Part shown: positions 36,101 to 46,159 of the stretch, piece after piece | How the letters are laid out: each line of letters opens with the position of its first letter | Numbering within the stretch: the stretch's first letter is position 1 | Assembly: GCA_029449245.1 (NCBI GenBank) | Contig: JANATF010000004.1 | Coordinates: 372,001 to 436,000, forward strand | Source: Mortierella alpina | Taxonomy: Eukaryota; Mortierellomycota; Mortierellomycetes; Mortierellales; Mortierellaceae | Length of the DNA stretch: 64,000 bases | Reading direction: 5' to 3' | Translations under genes and position numbers: made by a program | The notes under the pieces: generated by a model | The model's database searches: none | Told to the model about the DNA's origin: nothing | The model's input: only the letters and a program-made list of their open reading frames with translations

Positions 36101-36400
36101 GGGAGTGACTCGCCCGACTGGAACAACAATTCGGGCCATATCGAGAGAGATGGACTTGTTGAGCAGGTCATGGCCAAACACGCATTTGGCCAGGTCCGCT
36201 CGGCACTGGGTAGCCTTCAGCGAGGTCTCGACAACGCTGGACTCATTTCTGCTGATGTTGTGGACCCTCTCGAGTGGGAGGAAGAGCCGCGATCATCTCC
36301 TGCGACTGCCGCGACCGCTACCAAGGTTGCAGGCCAAGGAGCAGTTCCGGGCAAGAAGAAAGGGAACAAGTCTAAAGCCAAGAAGGGTCGCAAGCACTAA
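33124..36400 (+). CDS. Frizzled-like cysteine-rich single-pass membrane protein, 914 aa
   Basis: Five exons: 33124-33175, 33258-33389, 33485-33626, 33884-34839 and 34938-36400; all phases agree. A signal peptide (LFSLSALTVASIGAA) precedes an extracellular part with cysteines at 31, 41, 78, 87, 94, 105 and 116. The segment CLTALQDALCLLEFTKC, then C105 and C116, has the spacing of the C-terminal half of a Frizzled/Mid1-type cysteine-rich domain. A His/Gln-rich stretch (HHHHKQQQQHAHSH) and disordered sequence lead to one TM helix (ILLAAIPILLVMGAIAGFTAY, about residues 378-399). The last intron (34840-34937) joins this to a roughly 500-residue cytosolic tail starting DVPNRKSSPIHFDRTF and ending in Lys-rich GKKKGNKSKAKKGRK. 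Intron 2 is GC-AG. If the last intron were retained, the protein would stop at 34868 just after the TM helix. A sensor or receptor role is inferred. Confidence 0.75.
33756..33868. repeat. Direct duplication of 36 bp inside intron 3 of the Frizzled-like gene
   Basis: Copies at 33756-33791 and 33833-33868 match at 33 of 36 bases, 77 bp apart. Both lie within the 257-nt intron. Confidence 0.9.
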
Positions 36401-36740
36401 TCTGTGTCTCCATCATCAGAACAAAACAAAAAGAACAAAATGCTAGTTAGTCTTTCTTTATGAATATCAACATATACCTCACACCTTGAGTGCTACCAGG
36501 CCTTAAAGCCTGGCTCATGTCGAAAACAGCGTAATCTAGCGGCAATGCATCATGGACAGTCGTTATTTCCTATCTTCATACTTATTTCCTACCAGCCAAT
36601 AGAAGCGCATAATTATATTTATTTCCAACAATGCTTATTACCCATCAACCAATAGGATCGCTTGATTTTGATTACGTCATGGAATCGCAAGTGCTATTGC
36701 TCACAGGACTTTGATGGCAAAACATTTCGGACTTTCAAGC
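36401..36740. other. Intergenic, 3' flank of the Frizzled-like gene and upstream of tRNA-Val
   Basis: A/T-rich. An imperfect repeat of TTATTTCC(T/A)ACCA..AATAG occurs around 36580-36655. No gene was seen. Confidence 0.5.
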
Positions 36741-36814
36741 GTTTGTATGGTGTAGTTGGTTATCACGTCTGTCTAACACACAGACGGTCCTCGGTTCAAG
36801 TCCGAGTACAAACA
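36741..36814 (+). tRNA. tRNA-Val (anticodon AAC)
   Basis: 74 nt. The acceptor strands GTTTGTA and TACAAAC pair fully, followed by A. The A box TGGTGTAGTTGG and B box GGTTCAAGTCC are present. The anticodon loop CTAACAC gives AAC, closed by a TCTGT/ACAGA stem. There is no intron and no encoded CCA, as expected for a nuclear gene. Confidence 0.93.
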
Positions 36815-36823
36815 CTCCCACAT

Positions 36824-36894
36824 GAAAGTGTAGTATATGGGTATCATTCCGGCCTTCCAAGCCTGAGAACCGGGTTCGAGTCCCGGCACTTTCA
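36824..36894 (+). tRNA. tRNA-Gly (anticodon TCC)
   Basis: 71 nt. The acceptor strands GAAAGTG and CACTTTC pair fully, followed by A. The anticodon loop CTTCCAA gives TCC, closed by GGC/GCC pairs. The T arm CCGGGTTCGAGTCCCGG is perfect. It starts 9 bp after tRNA-Val on the same strand, so the two may be transcribed together. TTTT follows directly. Confidence 0.93.
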
Positions 36895-36994
36895 TTTTGC
36901 CGAGGTTCGATGGCTTTCATTTTGTGGAGGTTACTGCAGTTCATTTTGTGGAGGTTACTGCAGTTCATTTTGTGGAGGTTACTGCAGTTCATTT
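36891..36994 (+). repeat. 24-bp tandem repeat starting at the tRNA-Gly 3' end
   Basis: Three copies of TTCATTTTGTGGAGGTTACTGCAG begin at 36916, 36940 and 36964. A degenerate copy starts at 36891 inside the tRNA 3' end and a truncated one at 36988. Every copy contains a TTTT tract of the kind that stops RNA polymerase III. Confidence 0.9.
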
Positions 36995-39184
36995 GATGCC
37001 TTCATTTTGCAGATAGTGGAATATGAGTGCTGCATGCATCCTTCGCGACTTCCTCACTCACACAATCGCTCCACACGCTCTACATCAAAACGGACCCTGC
37101 AACACGGTCGCCTCACAGCCTCCAGTCCGCACTAAACCACAAAAACCACAACAGGAAACACACAACTGCTCTGCGCGCGATTTGACAGCGTAACATCAGG
37201 AGATTCCTGTTCACAAGGCAAGGACGGCTTCTCTGAATTTCAAGCATGGCGTTGGGTACGGGACGAGGATAGATGTGAGCATGTCCTCATCGAGTCTGTA
37301 TGGGGTCAAAGGACTGTACGCCGCGCCTTGGTCAGTTTCCCATGCAATGGCCTCACTTCAGGCTTGCTTGAGGTGGTTGCAGATTTGAGCTGTTGCTCAG
37401 GTGCCTTGGGTCCGTAAGGGGCTAAAGACCGTACGCTGCGCCATGGACCGCGCTTTGCTACGACCCCTCCACTGTCTCGAGTTCCTCCTTGGTAGCTGGC
37501 AGCTGTACAGTCGATGCTCTTGTCCGTTCGAGGATGAGAGCCTATGAGGAACAAAAGTCTTGTTTTCAGCTGCGGCTGTTTTCAACGGTGGATGACTAGG
37601 CCTTCTATTTTGTGTGGGTTCATAGCATCCGAGAAGTTGTGTGGTTGTGCCTAGCTCCGCACTTTTGCTAACCATTACGCATCTTTCTGGTCTATCCCAT
37701 TTAGGTGGTTATGGCGTCTATGAAAGTCAATCATTGCGTTATGCGCAGAGTGAGAATTGCCTCGAGCGTCCTTTCTAAGTCCATGGTGAGCTGCAGGTTT
37801 GGGCGCTCCTGTCCCGTAGTTGCCATGGGTGTGTGTATATGAGTGAGAGAGAGCAAATTTTGGATTAGACTTTCCCTCTTTCAGGTCTTTCAGGAGCCGT
37901 CGTCTTGGGTTTCGAAAAATGGGGGCCAGGACTCGAGACAAGAGGTCAGGAATGTCAATGGTTGCAGGAATAGGGAAAAAAACCCGGAAGCGCAGATTGT
38001 GGATCGTGCGCGCTTCATTTTTTAGACCTGGGTTGTTCTCTCAATTCTCGCCTCGCATCATTCTCTGTGTAACGGTGACAGCAGGCAACACTGTTCAAAA
38101 ACGCGAACGGATCCTTTCCTTTCCTGCCATGTTTGTCGGCTGCTGTACGTTCTTTTGCAGTTGTCTAGTCCAGGTCTCTTCTCTGCTCGATGGTTAAACA
38201 CTGTCTAGCAAGATACTGCACCAAAGCCTGATGGAAACATTTGGAGACAGCTGCCATCGGAACCCAGTGAGCCTTGTGCAAGTATGAGCATTGTTTACTC
38301 TGCTCAATGACAACACTATCACTGCACATAGTGCCGTTGAGGTATAGTCTATATGTGCGTTCACGTTTTGTAAAGTGCATCGATTCTCCGCTACGCTACC
38401 CACGACCGCCTCCCTTGTTTCTGTTTGATCGTCTTTTTTGGCTATTGCGCGGACCGTACCCCGTTTACCTTGTATGCGTATGTGTGAGATCTATGCAGCT
38501 TCATGGTGCGACTACCACAGGACAAAATGAAAGAATAAAGTGAAGAGCGATGGCAGATGGGCAGATAGACTGATAGACCGACGCATGGGTGTGATATTGT
38601 TGATGGGATGTACAGTGCGCTATATTGCTCTCTTGTTGTTCTTGTATTGCGAACCATGGGAGGATACATAGCTCAGGCGCCCTTTGAAGCCCATTTTTCC
38701 ATCAGGAGTATCGACAACAAACGGCAACAGTGCCCGCTCGCAGAAGAACGGAGTTGTAGCGGGTGTTTCTGCGAAAAGAGACGAGAGTTCATTTTTGGTC
38801 TCTGGGCTGAAAGGTATCTCGCGACTCGTATTTCCGGTCCGTCTGCCAGTCTGCCAGTCGCCTGCCGTCTGTCTGTCTCTTCAGCTTGTCGCAGTTTCTT
38901 ATGACGCCCTCAGGCACCGCCTTGGGTTATCCAACCTCATTTTTGCAACTCTTCTCTCCACTCCATTGTCATTACCCTAATCCGCCTCCACTGCATCCCC
39001 CTTCCCACTCCACTCTCCATCTCCGTCTCCTCTCTTCCTCTCTATCTCTACCTCATCTCTTGCGTAGATCTCGCTCGCTACACACCAACAGCTCTCGTGC
39101 TATTCTCATTCGATCACCTTTTCCAACTGTTTCTCCCCCCTCTTTTTCCTACTTCATTTCAACGCAAACACCCTCTGACCACGC

Positions 39185-39218
<34 letters not shown>

Positions 39219-39359
39219 CCCCCCCTTTCACCTGCATAGCCAACACATACGACTCTTATTCGATTGTCTTTGCCAAAAAGCCCTTCTCCCTCTCTGCCTC
39301 CAGTGTCACTCGTCCGCGCGCTGACTTCCTGTCTAGTCGTTTATTTTTAACCGTGGCAA
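36995..39359. other. 2.4-kb intergenic region, no gene seen
   Basis: Two related segments (about 37300-37330 and 37416-37445, GGGG(TC/CT)AAAG..C.GTACGC.GCGCC) form an imperfect direct repeat. From about 38930 on the plus strand is C/T-rich leader of the next gene and holds a run of 30 A. No coding exon or RNA gene was recognised. Confidence 0.45.
39186..39215 (+). repeat. Poly(A) run of 30
   Basis: Thirty uninterrupted A residues lie about 145 bp upstream of the start codon at 39360. Confidence 0.98.
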
Positions 39360-41613
39360 ATGTTCACCGCCCACGGCTGCCTCGCGCATGCCGTGCTATG
39401 TGGCCTCCTGTTCCTGCAATTTGCTCTTCAGCAGACATCTGCTCAGGCACCAGGTAAGAAATCGGCTCTCTTGGACTCCCCTTTTTTGTGAACGTCTTTG
39501 CTCGTTATGCTAGTTATAGTCGAAGGGAAACAAAAAAAAGAGAAAGATATTGTTGAAAGGCTTTATTTTTCGCCCCCTTGGAGAAGACAGGAACAGGATT
39601 GACAGGACAACCACTACAACCCTCTTCCTCTCATTGAAGCATGTTACGTTTTTCCAAGGCAGGGGGGGGGGGGAACATTCGCAATCAGTCATCAGCAATA
39701 CCAGCAACCATAACAACAAAACTCCAGCAAACAACAATGACGAGACCCAAAGGTGTACAGAGAGAGAGAAAAAAAATTGGGCTGCGTTTCGGGTCAGCGG
39801 CGGCTATTTTTATCTTTGTCTATCCGTAACTCATCACAGCCAGAGAATATGGTTCTCTACGAAATTGTATGAAGCGCGAGATCATATTTCGCTGGGATGA
39901 CATATGCGTGGTGCATACAACGAAGCCCCTTCGCTTACCATTCGCATGAGATGTGACCATATGGATCAGAAGATGGATGGCTTACGACTCGATAGACCCC
40001 TGCAGAGCCAAGTGCAGAAGAAGATGGATGAACCGGGCTGCCGACGTCTTTTTCTCGTCTTAGCATTCTATTTTGGCTCGACCTCTCACAGTGGTACTTG
40101 AGACCCTTTGTACATACGTATTCTAATCTTCGTCGCCCCTTCCCCCCGTATATCCTGCCATGTTCATATAGCATGTAATACCGCACCAATTTGTGCGCCC
40201 TTGGCTGGGGCCGAGTGGCCAGAGAACACGCTCCAGTCCGTCGTCTGGAACCCCAAAATGACCGCGCCCTTCGACCAGTATGAGAAGGTCGACATGCATG
40301 TGGTCGACGACGCCGATCCTGCGCGCCACAACTTGCTGCAGGGGGAGGTCGATCTGAATATCGGTGTCATGGCTGTTAGGCTGGAAGCGATCCTCTTTCC
40401 CGAAGACCTGCCCATCAGGCGGTCGTGTCACATCGTGCTGACGGGTGTTGGCAATAGTCTCGATGGATCCCATCGCACGCTCAATTCGAGCTCTTTTTTC
40501 ATGATCCGTAAGTGTCTAGCGAGCCGTTATGCGTCTCTTTTGGTTGCAAAGATTGAGTTATCCCTGGGGCTCCCGTCTTACGCGTCCGTCCACGTTGGTT
40601 TATTCTATATAGGTACCATGAAGACAGTCAACGGAACCCTAGTGCCTCTTCCACCAACTACGCCCACTCTATCTCCCACGGCATCCGTGACGGTATCAGC
40701 TGGCACGACCACTAGATTCTCCAGCGCCAAATCGACCGTAGCTTCCACAACTTCTGATGGATTCCCAGTCTCCGCCACCCAGCCTGCCCAATCCGAAAAG
40801 TCGTCAGCACTGTCACCACTGGTCATTGCTCTTATTTCTGTAGGGAGTGCAGCGATGTTGATTGCGCTAGCGGCACTTGGACTCCTTTACAGGGCGCGGA
40901 GGCGATTCAAAGGCAACACAGGAGGCCACTTCAAGAGTTTGCAAGATCATCCCAACTCCCCGACCGATGGCGCCAGCAAGAGCTCCATCTTCAAGTCGGA
41001 GGGTGGTCAGGATTTGGGCGTGGCAGAGGCACCCTTTTTGGGACCTACATTCGGAGGCGGTCTCGCTGGACGCAATTCTTCCCATACAGCACGTTCAGCC
41101 GAACCGATGATGAAGGGAGCGCCAGGCATGTTGGGTTACAACAATGAGGCATTGCAGTCTTCATCAGCACCATTGCCATTGCTGGAGCGCAAGTCCTCGA
41201 CGTTGTGTCATGCTCCCGAGTCAGCTTCTGACGCAGCAGCAGCAGTGGTGGTGGCAGGAGCAGGGGCAGCCGCAGGAACAAAAGAGGTCAAGGGAGATTC
41301 AGCTGCAGGTGTTGTGGACCGCCAAGGAAAGCCAACGAAGGAGCCAGTCCTCTCTGCAGGAGACGCACAATTAATCGCAGAGACGTTCAGGAAATCCATG
41401 CGGAAGCCACGATGGGAGGACGAAGATGACGAAGAAGAGGAGGAACGGGACGAAGCGCGTCGAGCGGCTAAGGAGCTACTGAGAAAGGAGCTGAGTGAAG
41501 AAGGTGTGGATGTGCAGCGCGGCGTGCAACGACGTGTCACGATACGGGACCGACCCCATCGATCGAGCCTTTCACCACCAGTTTCAGAGTCGGTCACCAT
41601 GCCAGAGCCTTAA
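39360..41613 (+). CDS. Kre9/Knh1-like secreted-domain, single-pass membrane protein, 476 aa
   Basis: Exons 39360-39453, 40172-40507 and 40613-41613 join in phase 1 at both introns; the first intron is 718 nt. A signal peptide (LCGLLFLQFALQQTSAQ) precedes the extracellular part, with CNTAPICAPLAGAEW, VVWNP and CHIVLTG. Its beta-rich layout (start with W/V..W, then VDMHVVDD) resembles the Kre9/Knh1-like N-terminal domain of fungal wall proteins. A Ser/Thr-rich stalk follows (PTTPTLSPTASVTVS), then one TM helix (LVIALISVGSAAMLIALAALGLLY, about residues 209-232) with basic RARRRF just inside. The roughly 240-residue cytosolic tail contains an Ala-rich run and an acidic/basic coiled stretch (DDEEEEERDEARRAAKELLRKEL). 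The domain call is by pattern memory and moderate; the topology is well supported. Confidence 0.72.
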
Positions 41614-42715
41614 AGTACTTTTTTTTCTTTACCCCGTCTCTCCTCCCACAAACACACACGCACACACACACATGTTCGCACCTCTCTCCTAGTCACTAGT
41701 AATGAACCATTCCCTGCATCATGACCGCTTCCAGTTTTGTTTTGTTTTGTTTGTTTGTCGTCATTGTCTTTGGGAAAAGGAACCGATAGTTCACACGCTG
41801 TTTACCCCACACTCCCGACCGCTTTAGGAAGGTCATGCTTGTACGCCTCATCATTCTTGAAAGAAGATCTGTGGTTGACGAAGAAAGGACTCGACCTTTG
41901 CGACAACGGGGGATTCATGCCTATGCTAAAAGTCAGTGTAAAATGTACTCGGAAAAAGAAGAGGATGCCCGAAGGTGGGGAGGGAAAGCGAATACGAACA
42001 AAGGGGGGGAGTGCGAGAAGGTGGTGCACGAACGCATAAAGGCCGAAACTGTAACTCTATGCTCGGTCTTCTCTTTCCTCTTTCTCACATTGTAGGACAA
42101 GCAGGACAGTGCTGGGGGATGCCGTGGGTGGGGTGGGTGGGGTGGTAGGTCGCGTGCAGGCAGGACAGTTTCGAAGCTACGGAGCGGTAAGTGGCAGAAG
42201 CGGTACAGTAGGGAGGGTGCGCAGAGAGGGCACAGCAGCCATGGGCCTTGCGGATAGTCGGATTGGGAAGTGAGGGAGAGGGCAGAGGAGCACGGCGATG
42301 GACGCCTTGTCGGCACTTGTGGATTGGGTCTCCACGCAATAGAGTTTTTTCGTGGCCCAGGGCCGAGCGCGATTGAGGGGAGTGGCGAGCGCAGTGAGGG
42401 CTTTCATGTGTCTCGGAGATTCGGATGGCTTTGGCCAGCTTGGTTCATATATCACAAACGCGGCCAACCCGCTCCTTTTCTCCTCTTCTTTTCTCTTCTC
42501 TCTTCTTTTCTTCGTTTCCTCCTCTTCACTCCTCGCCTTGCTTCCATTCCCCACCCACACTCACACACTCACACCGCCATTGGACCCTGATTGAGTAGCT
42601 TTCTCTCTCTCACCCTCTCTGCTTCCATCCGCATTCACCTCTCCATCACTCGCCGGCGCAGCCTTCACTGTCCTTGCGTTCACTCCAAACAGCCTCCACC
42701 CACACAACCCACACC
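41614..42715. promoter_or_regulatory. Intergenic region and leader upstream of aconitase
   Basis: No gene was seen. It contains a short (CA)n near 41650-41670, a canonical G-quadruplex motif at 42126-42142 and a strongly C/T-rich leader from about 42470 to the ATG at 42716. Confidence 0.5.
42126..42142 (+). promoter_or_regulatory. G-quadruplex motif upstream of aconitase
   Basis: GGG-T-GGGG-T-GGG-T-GGGG: four G-tracts with one-base loops, the most stable class of intramolecular quadruplex. It lies on the coding strand about 575 bp before the start codon. A regulatory role is inferred only. Confidence 0.6.
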
Positions 42716-45700
42716 ATGTTCTCGTCCGGAGCTATTTCCCGAACCTGGAGGGTATGGGTCGTGCACACTGTTGTCTGCCTTCTCGTCGCTCATGCAAAAG
42801 CCGGCCGGAGATCACGTCCGAGCATAGTATGTACTCACTCTCTTCATCCTTTGCATTTAAACTATATAGGCTTCCGCCATCAAGGCTCCTCTCCGCACCT
42901 TTGCGCAGGCTGCCGCCAACTCTGCCCGCAAGGTCCAGATGTCCAACTTTGAGAAGGACCAGCACATCAACTACCAGCGCATCGAGGACAACCTGGCTGT
43001 TGTCAGAAAGAGGCAAGTCCGAGTGCTTCAATGCACCTCTTTACTGTGGAACGATGGATGGATGGGAAGGAGAGCGTAGTGCTACGTCCGCATGAAGTCA
43101 TCTCTGGACGACTTTATGAGTAGTCCAACTGGAACTGGAACTTGCATGGCGCTAGACAAAACAGCCTCGCCTAACTCGCGCTCTCACCTTCTCCTTGCCT
43201 CCTCCCCTTCACCCCTATTGTGCGTCAATTTCGGTCTTTCTGGTCTGACCTATATCCACTACTACACTACACTCACATTCTGGTGGTGCCGTTTGGCTTG
43301 TAACCCATCCGGGCGATGGTGCTCGATCCTACAGACTGAACCATCCTTTGACTCTCGCCGAGAAAATCGTCTATGGCCATTTGGATGATGCTCACAACCA
43401 GGACATTGTGCGTGGAAAGTCTTACCTCAAGCTCCGCCCTGATCGCGTTGCCTGCCAGGATGCCACCGCCCAGGTAAGAACACACCATCTTTGTTTTGGG
43501 GTCTGGTTTCTCACACTCTTTGGTGATCTGGCAAGATCAAGTTGGTCGGCGCGTTCAAATGATACGACCGAGACGTACGCAACAGGGGCGAAGGAAGGTT
43601 CTGTTATCACGCAGGCTCTCGTGTCCGCTGAGTTTAGATCGCCTTTGATATGGGGATAGAGGACTCGCATGGATGATGGGAGTGACAGATATTGAAAGAT
43701 CGATGGCTTGATACCCAATCTAACCTTCGCGACGCTGTTGTACAACCACCACGTTTCCCTGCGCTCTCGTTCTACAGATGGCCCTGCTTCAGTTCATGTC
43801 CGCTGGTCTCCCTAACGTCGCCGTACCCTCCACCGTCCACTGCGACCATTTGATTGAGGCCCAGGTTGGAGGCGCCAAGGACTTGGCCCGTGCCAAGGAC
43901 ATCAACAAGGAGGTTTACAACTTCCTGTCCTCCAGTTGCGCCAAATATGGTCTTGGTTTCTGGAAGCCTGGCTCTGGTATTATTCACCAGATCATTCTCG
44001 AAAACTATGCTTTCCCCGGAGGCCTGATGATCGGAACCGACTCGCACACCCCCAACGCAGGAGGTCTCGGTATGGTTGCCATTGGTGTTGGTGGAGCTGA
44101 TGCCGTCGATGTCATGGCTGACATTCCCTGGGAGCTCAAGTGCCCCAAGGTCATTGGAGTGAAGCTGACTGGAAAAATGTCCGGCTGGACTTCCGCCAAG
44201 GATATCATCTTGAAGGTTGCTGGTATTCTCACTGTCAAGGGTGGCACAGGAGCCATCGTCGAGTACTTTGGACCCGGTGTTGACACCCTGTCGTGCACCG
44301 GTATGGCTACTATCTGCAATATGGGTGCTGAGATTGGCGCTACCACCTCCCTATTCCCCTACAACGCGCGCATGGGCGACTACCTCAAGGCCACTACACG
44401 CCCTTACATTGCCGAGTGGGCCGATTCTTTCCAGCACAACTTGAAGGCCGATTCTGGCGCAAACTACGATCAGGTTATCGAGATCGATCTCAACACCTTG
44501 GAGCCCCACATTAACGGTCCCTTTACTCCCGATCTTGCCACTCCCCTCAGCAAGTTCAAGGAGGCTGTCAAGGCCAACAACTGGCCCGCCAAGCTCGAGG
44601 TCGGTTTGATCGGCTCCTGCACCAACTCCTCGTACGAGGACATGTCCCGCTCTGCCTCCATCGCCAAAGAGGCTCTGGATCACGGCTTGAAGGCCAAGTC
44701 TATCTTCACCATTACTCCCGGTTCAGAGCAGATCCGCGCCACTATTGAGCGCGATGGTCAGATGGATATCCTCAACGCTGCTGGAGGTGTTGTCCTTGCC
44801 AATGCCTGCGGTCCCTGCATCGGTCAGTGGGATCGTAAGGATGTTCCCAAGGGCGCCAAGAACTCGATCATCACCTCGTACAACCGTAACTTCACTGGAC
44901 GTAACGATGCCAACCCCCAAACCCATGCCTTTGTTGCCTCTCCCGAGATTGTCACCGCCATGACCTTTGCCGGTGACTTGACCTTCAACCCCACCAAGGA
45001 TACACTCATTGGAGCCGATGGCAAACCTTTCAAGTTTGCTGCTCCCACGGGCAACGAGCTTCCTCCCCGTGGCTACGATCCCGGCGAGGAGACATACCAG
45101 GCTCCGCCCAAGGAGAAAGGCAACGTCCAGGTCCAGGTGTCGCCTACCTCCGACCGCCTTCAGCTCTTGGAGCCTTTTAAGAAGTGGAACGGCAAGGATT
45201 TGGAGGACCTGCCCATCTTGATCAAGGTCAAGGGCAAGTGCACAACTGATCACATCTCGATGGCCGGTCCCTGGCTCAAGTTCCGTGGCCACTTGGACAA
45301 CATCTCCAACAACATGTTGATCGGTGCCCTCAACTCTGAGAATAATGCCGTTAACAGCGTCAAGAACCGCTTCACCGGCAAGTACGACACTGTTCCCGCT
45401 GTTGCCCGTGATTACAAGGCCAAAAATCAGCCCTGGATTGTCATTGGTGACGAGAACTACGGCGAGGGATCCTCGCGCGAGCACGCCGCCCTGGAGGTTC
45501 GTCACCTTGGAGGTGCTGCTGTCATCACCAAGTCCTTTGCTCGTATCCACGAGACCAACTGCAAGAAGCAGGGTCTTTTGCCTTTGACTTTTGCCAACCC
45601 CGCGGACTATGACAAGATCTCCCCCAGTGACAAGGTCTCGATCCAGGGTCTGACCAGCTTCAAGGAGGGCGTACCCCTGAACTTGCACGTCAAGAAGGAG

Positions 45701-45820
45701 GATGGCTCGCAGCTTGACATCAAGCTCAACCACACCTTCAACGAGGACCAGATCAAGTGGTTCAAGTTCGGCTCTGCCCTGAACCAGATGGCCGCCAAGG
45801 CCCAGGCTCGCGGAGCTTAA
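42716..45820 (+). CDS. ACO1: Aconitate hydratase, mitochondrial
   Basis: TCA-cycle enzyme that interconverts citrate and isocitrate with a 4Fe-4S cluster. Exons 42716-42751, 42870-43012, 43335-43473 and 43778-45820 give 786 aa. The presequence [23 protein letters not shown] is rich in R/S/A and fits mitochondrial import. Cluster cysteines sit in [13 protein letters not shown] and [10 protein letters not shown]. Active-site segments [33 protein letters not shown] and [12 protein letters not shown] are intact. The second intron (43013-43334, 322 nt) begins with GC (AAGAG|GCAAGT) and only this donor keeps the frame [15 protein letters not shown]. Introns 2 and 3 (322 and 304 nt) are long for this window. 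Codon use is strongly biased to C/G at third positions, indicating high expression; this bias also produces long false antisense frames. Confidence 0.97.
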
Positions 45821-46159
45821 GGCAGCAGCAGCTTTTGGGAGGAGCAAAGGCATCGACAGGAAACAGGAAGAGAGAGGTGATCACGAACTTGCGCTGGACC
45901 TTTTTTTTTTTAGGGGGGGGGAAGTGTTAATAATTCTGTTTTGTGTTTTTCAACTTGTTTTTATTGTTCCTACTTTGCTCTTGATGTTTCCTCTCTTCCC
46001 TCCTTTTTTTCCTTGTGGTAGACATGCTCGCTTTGCAGCGCGCGCTGCGTGCAATCAACGACATGTTCTTCTACCATTGCACCGATTTCATATTATTCGC
46101 TACCTCTGTAAAATAAAGCCATCGTCAAGATCATCGTTGAACTGTGAATTTGTATGGTT
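45821..46159. other. Convergent 3' flanks of aconitase and the Scm3-like gene
   Basis: T-rich with a run of nine G (near 45915) and an AATAAA at about 46112 on the plus strand, a plausible poly(A) signal for aconitase. No gene was seen. Confidence 0.5.

Noticed and set aside
36916-36994. Possible CRISPR-like array
   Set aside because: The 24-bp units are head-to-tail with no spacers, so this is a tandem repeat in a eukaryotic genome.
44723-45853. 376-codon minus-strand frame opposite aconitase
   Set aside because: It is an antisense shadow caused by strong third-position C/G bias in aconitase; the plus frame has full catalytic motifs.
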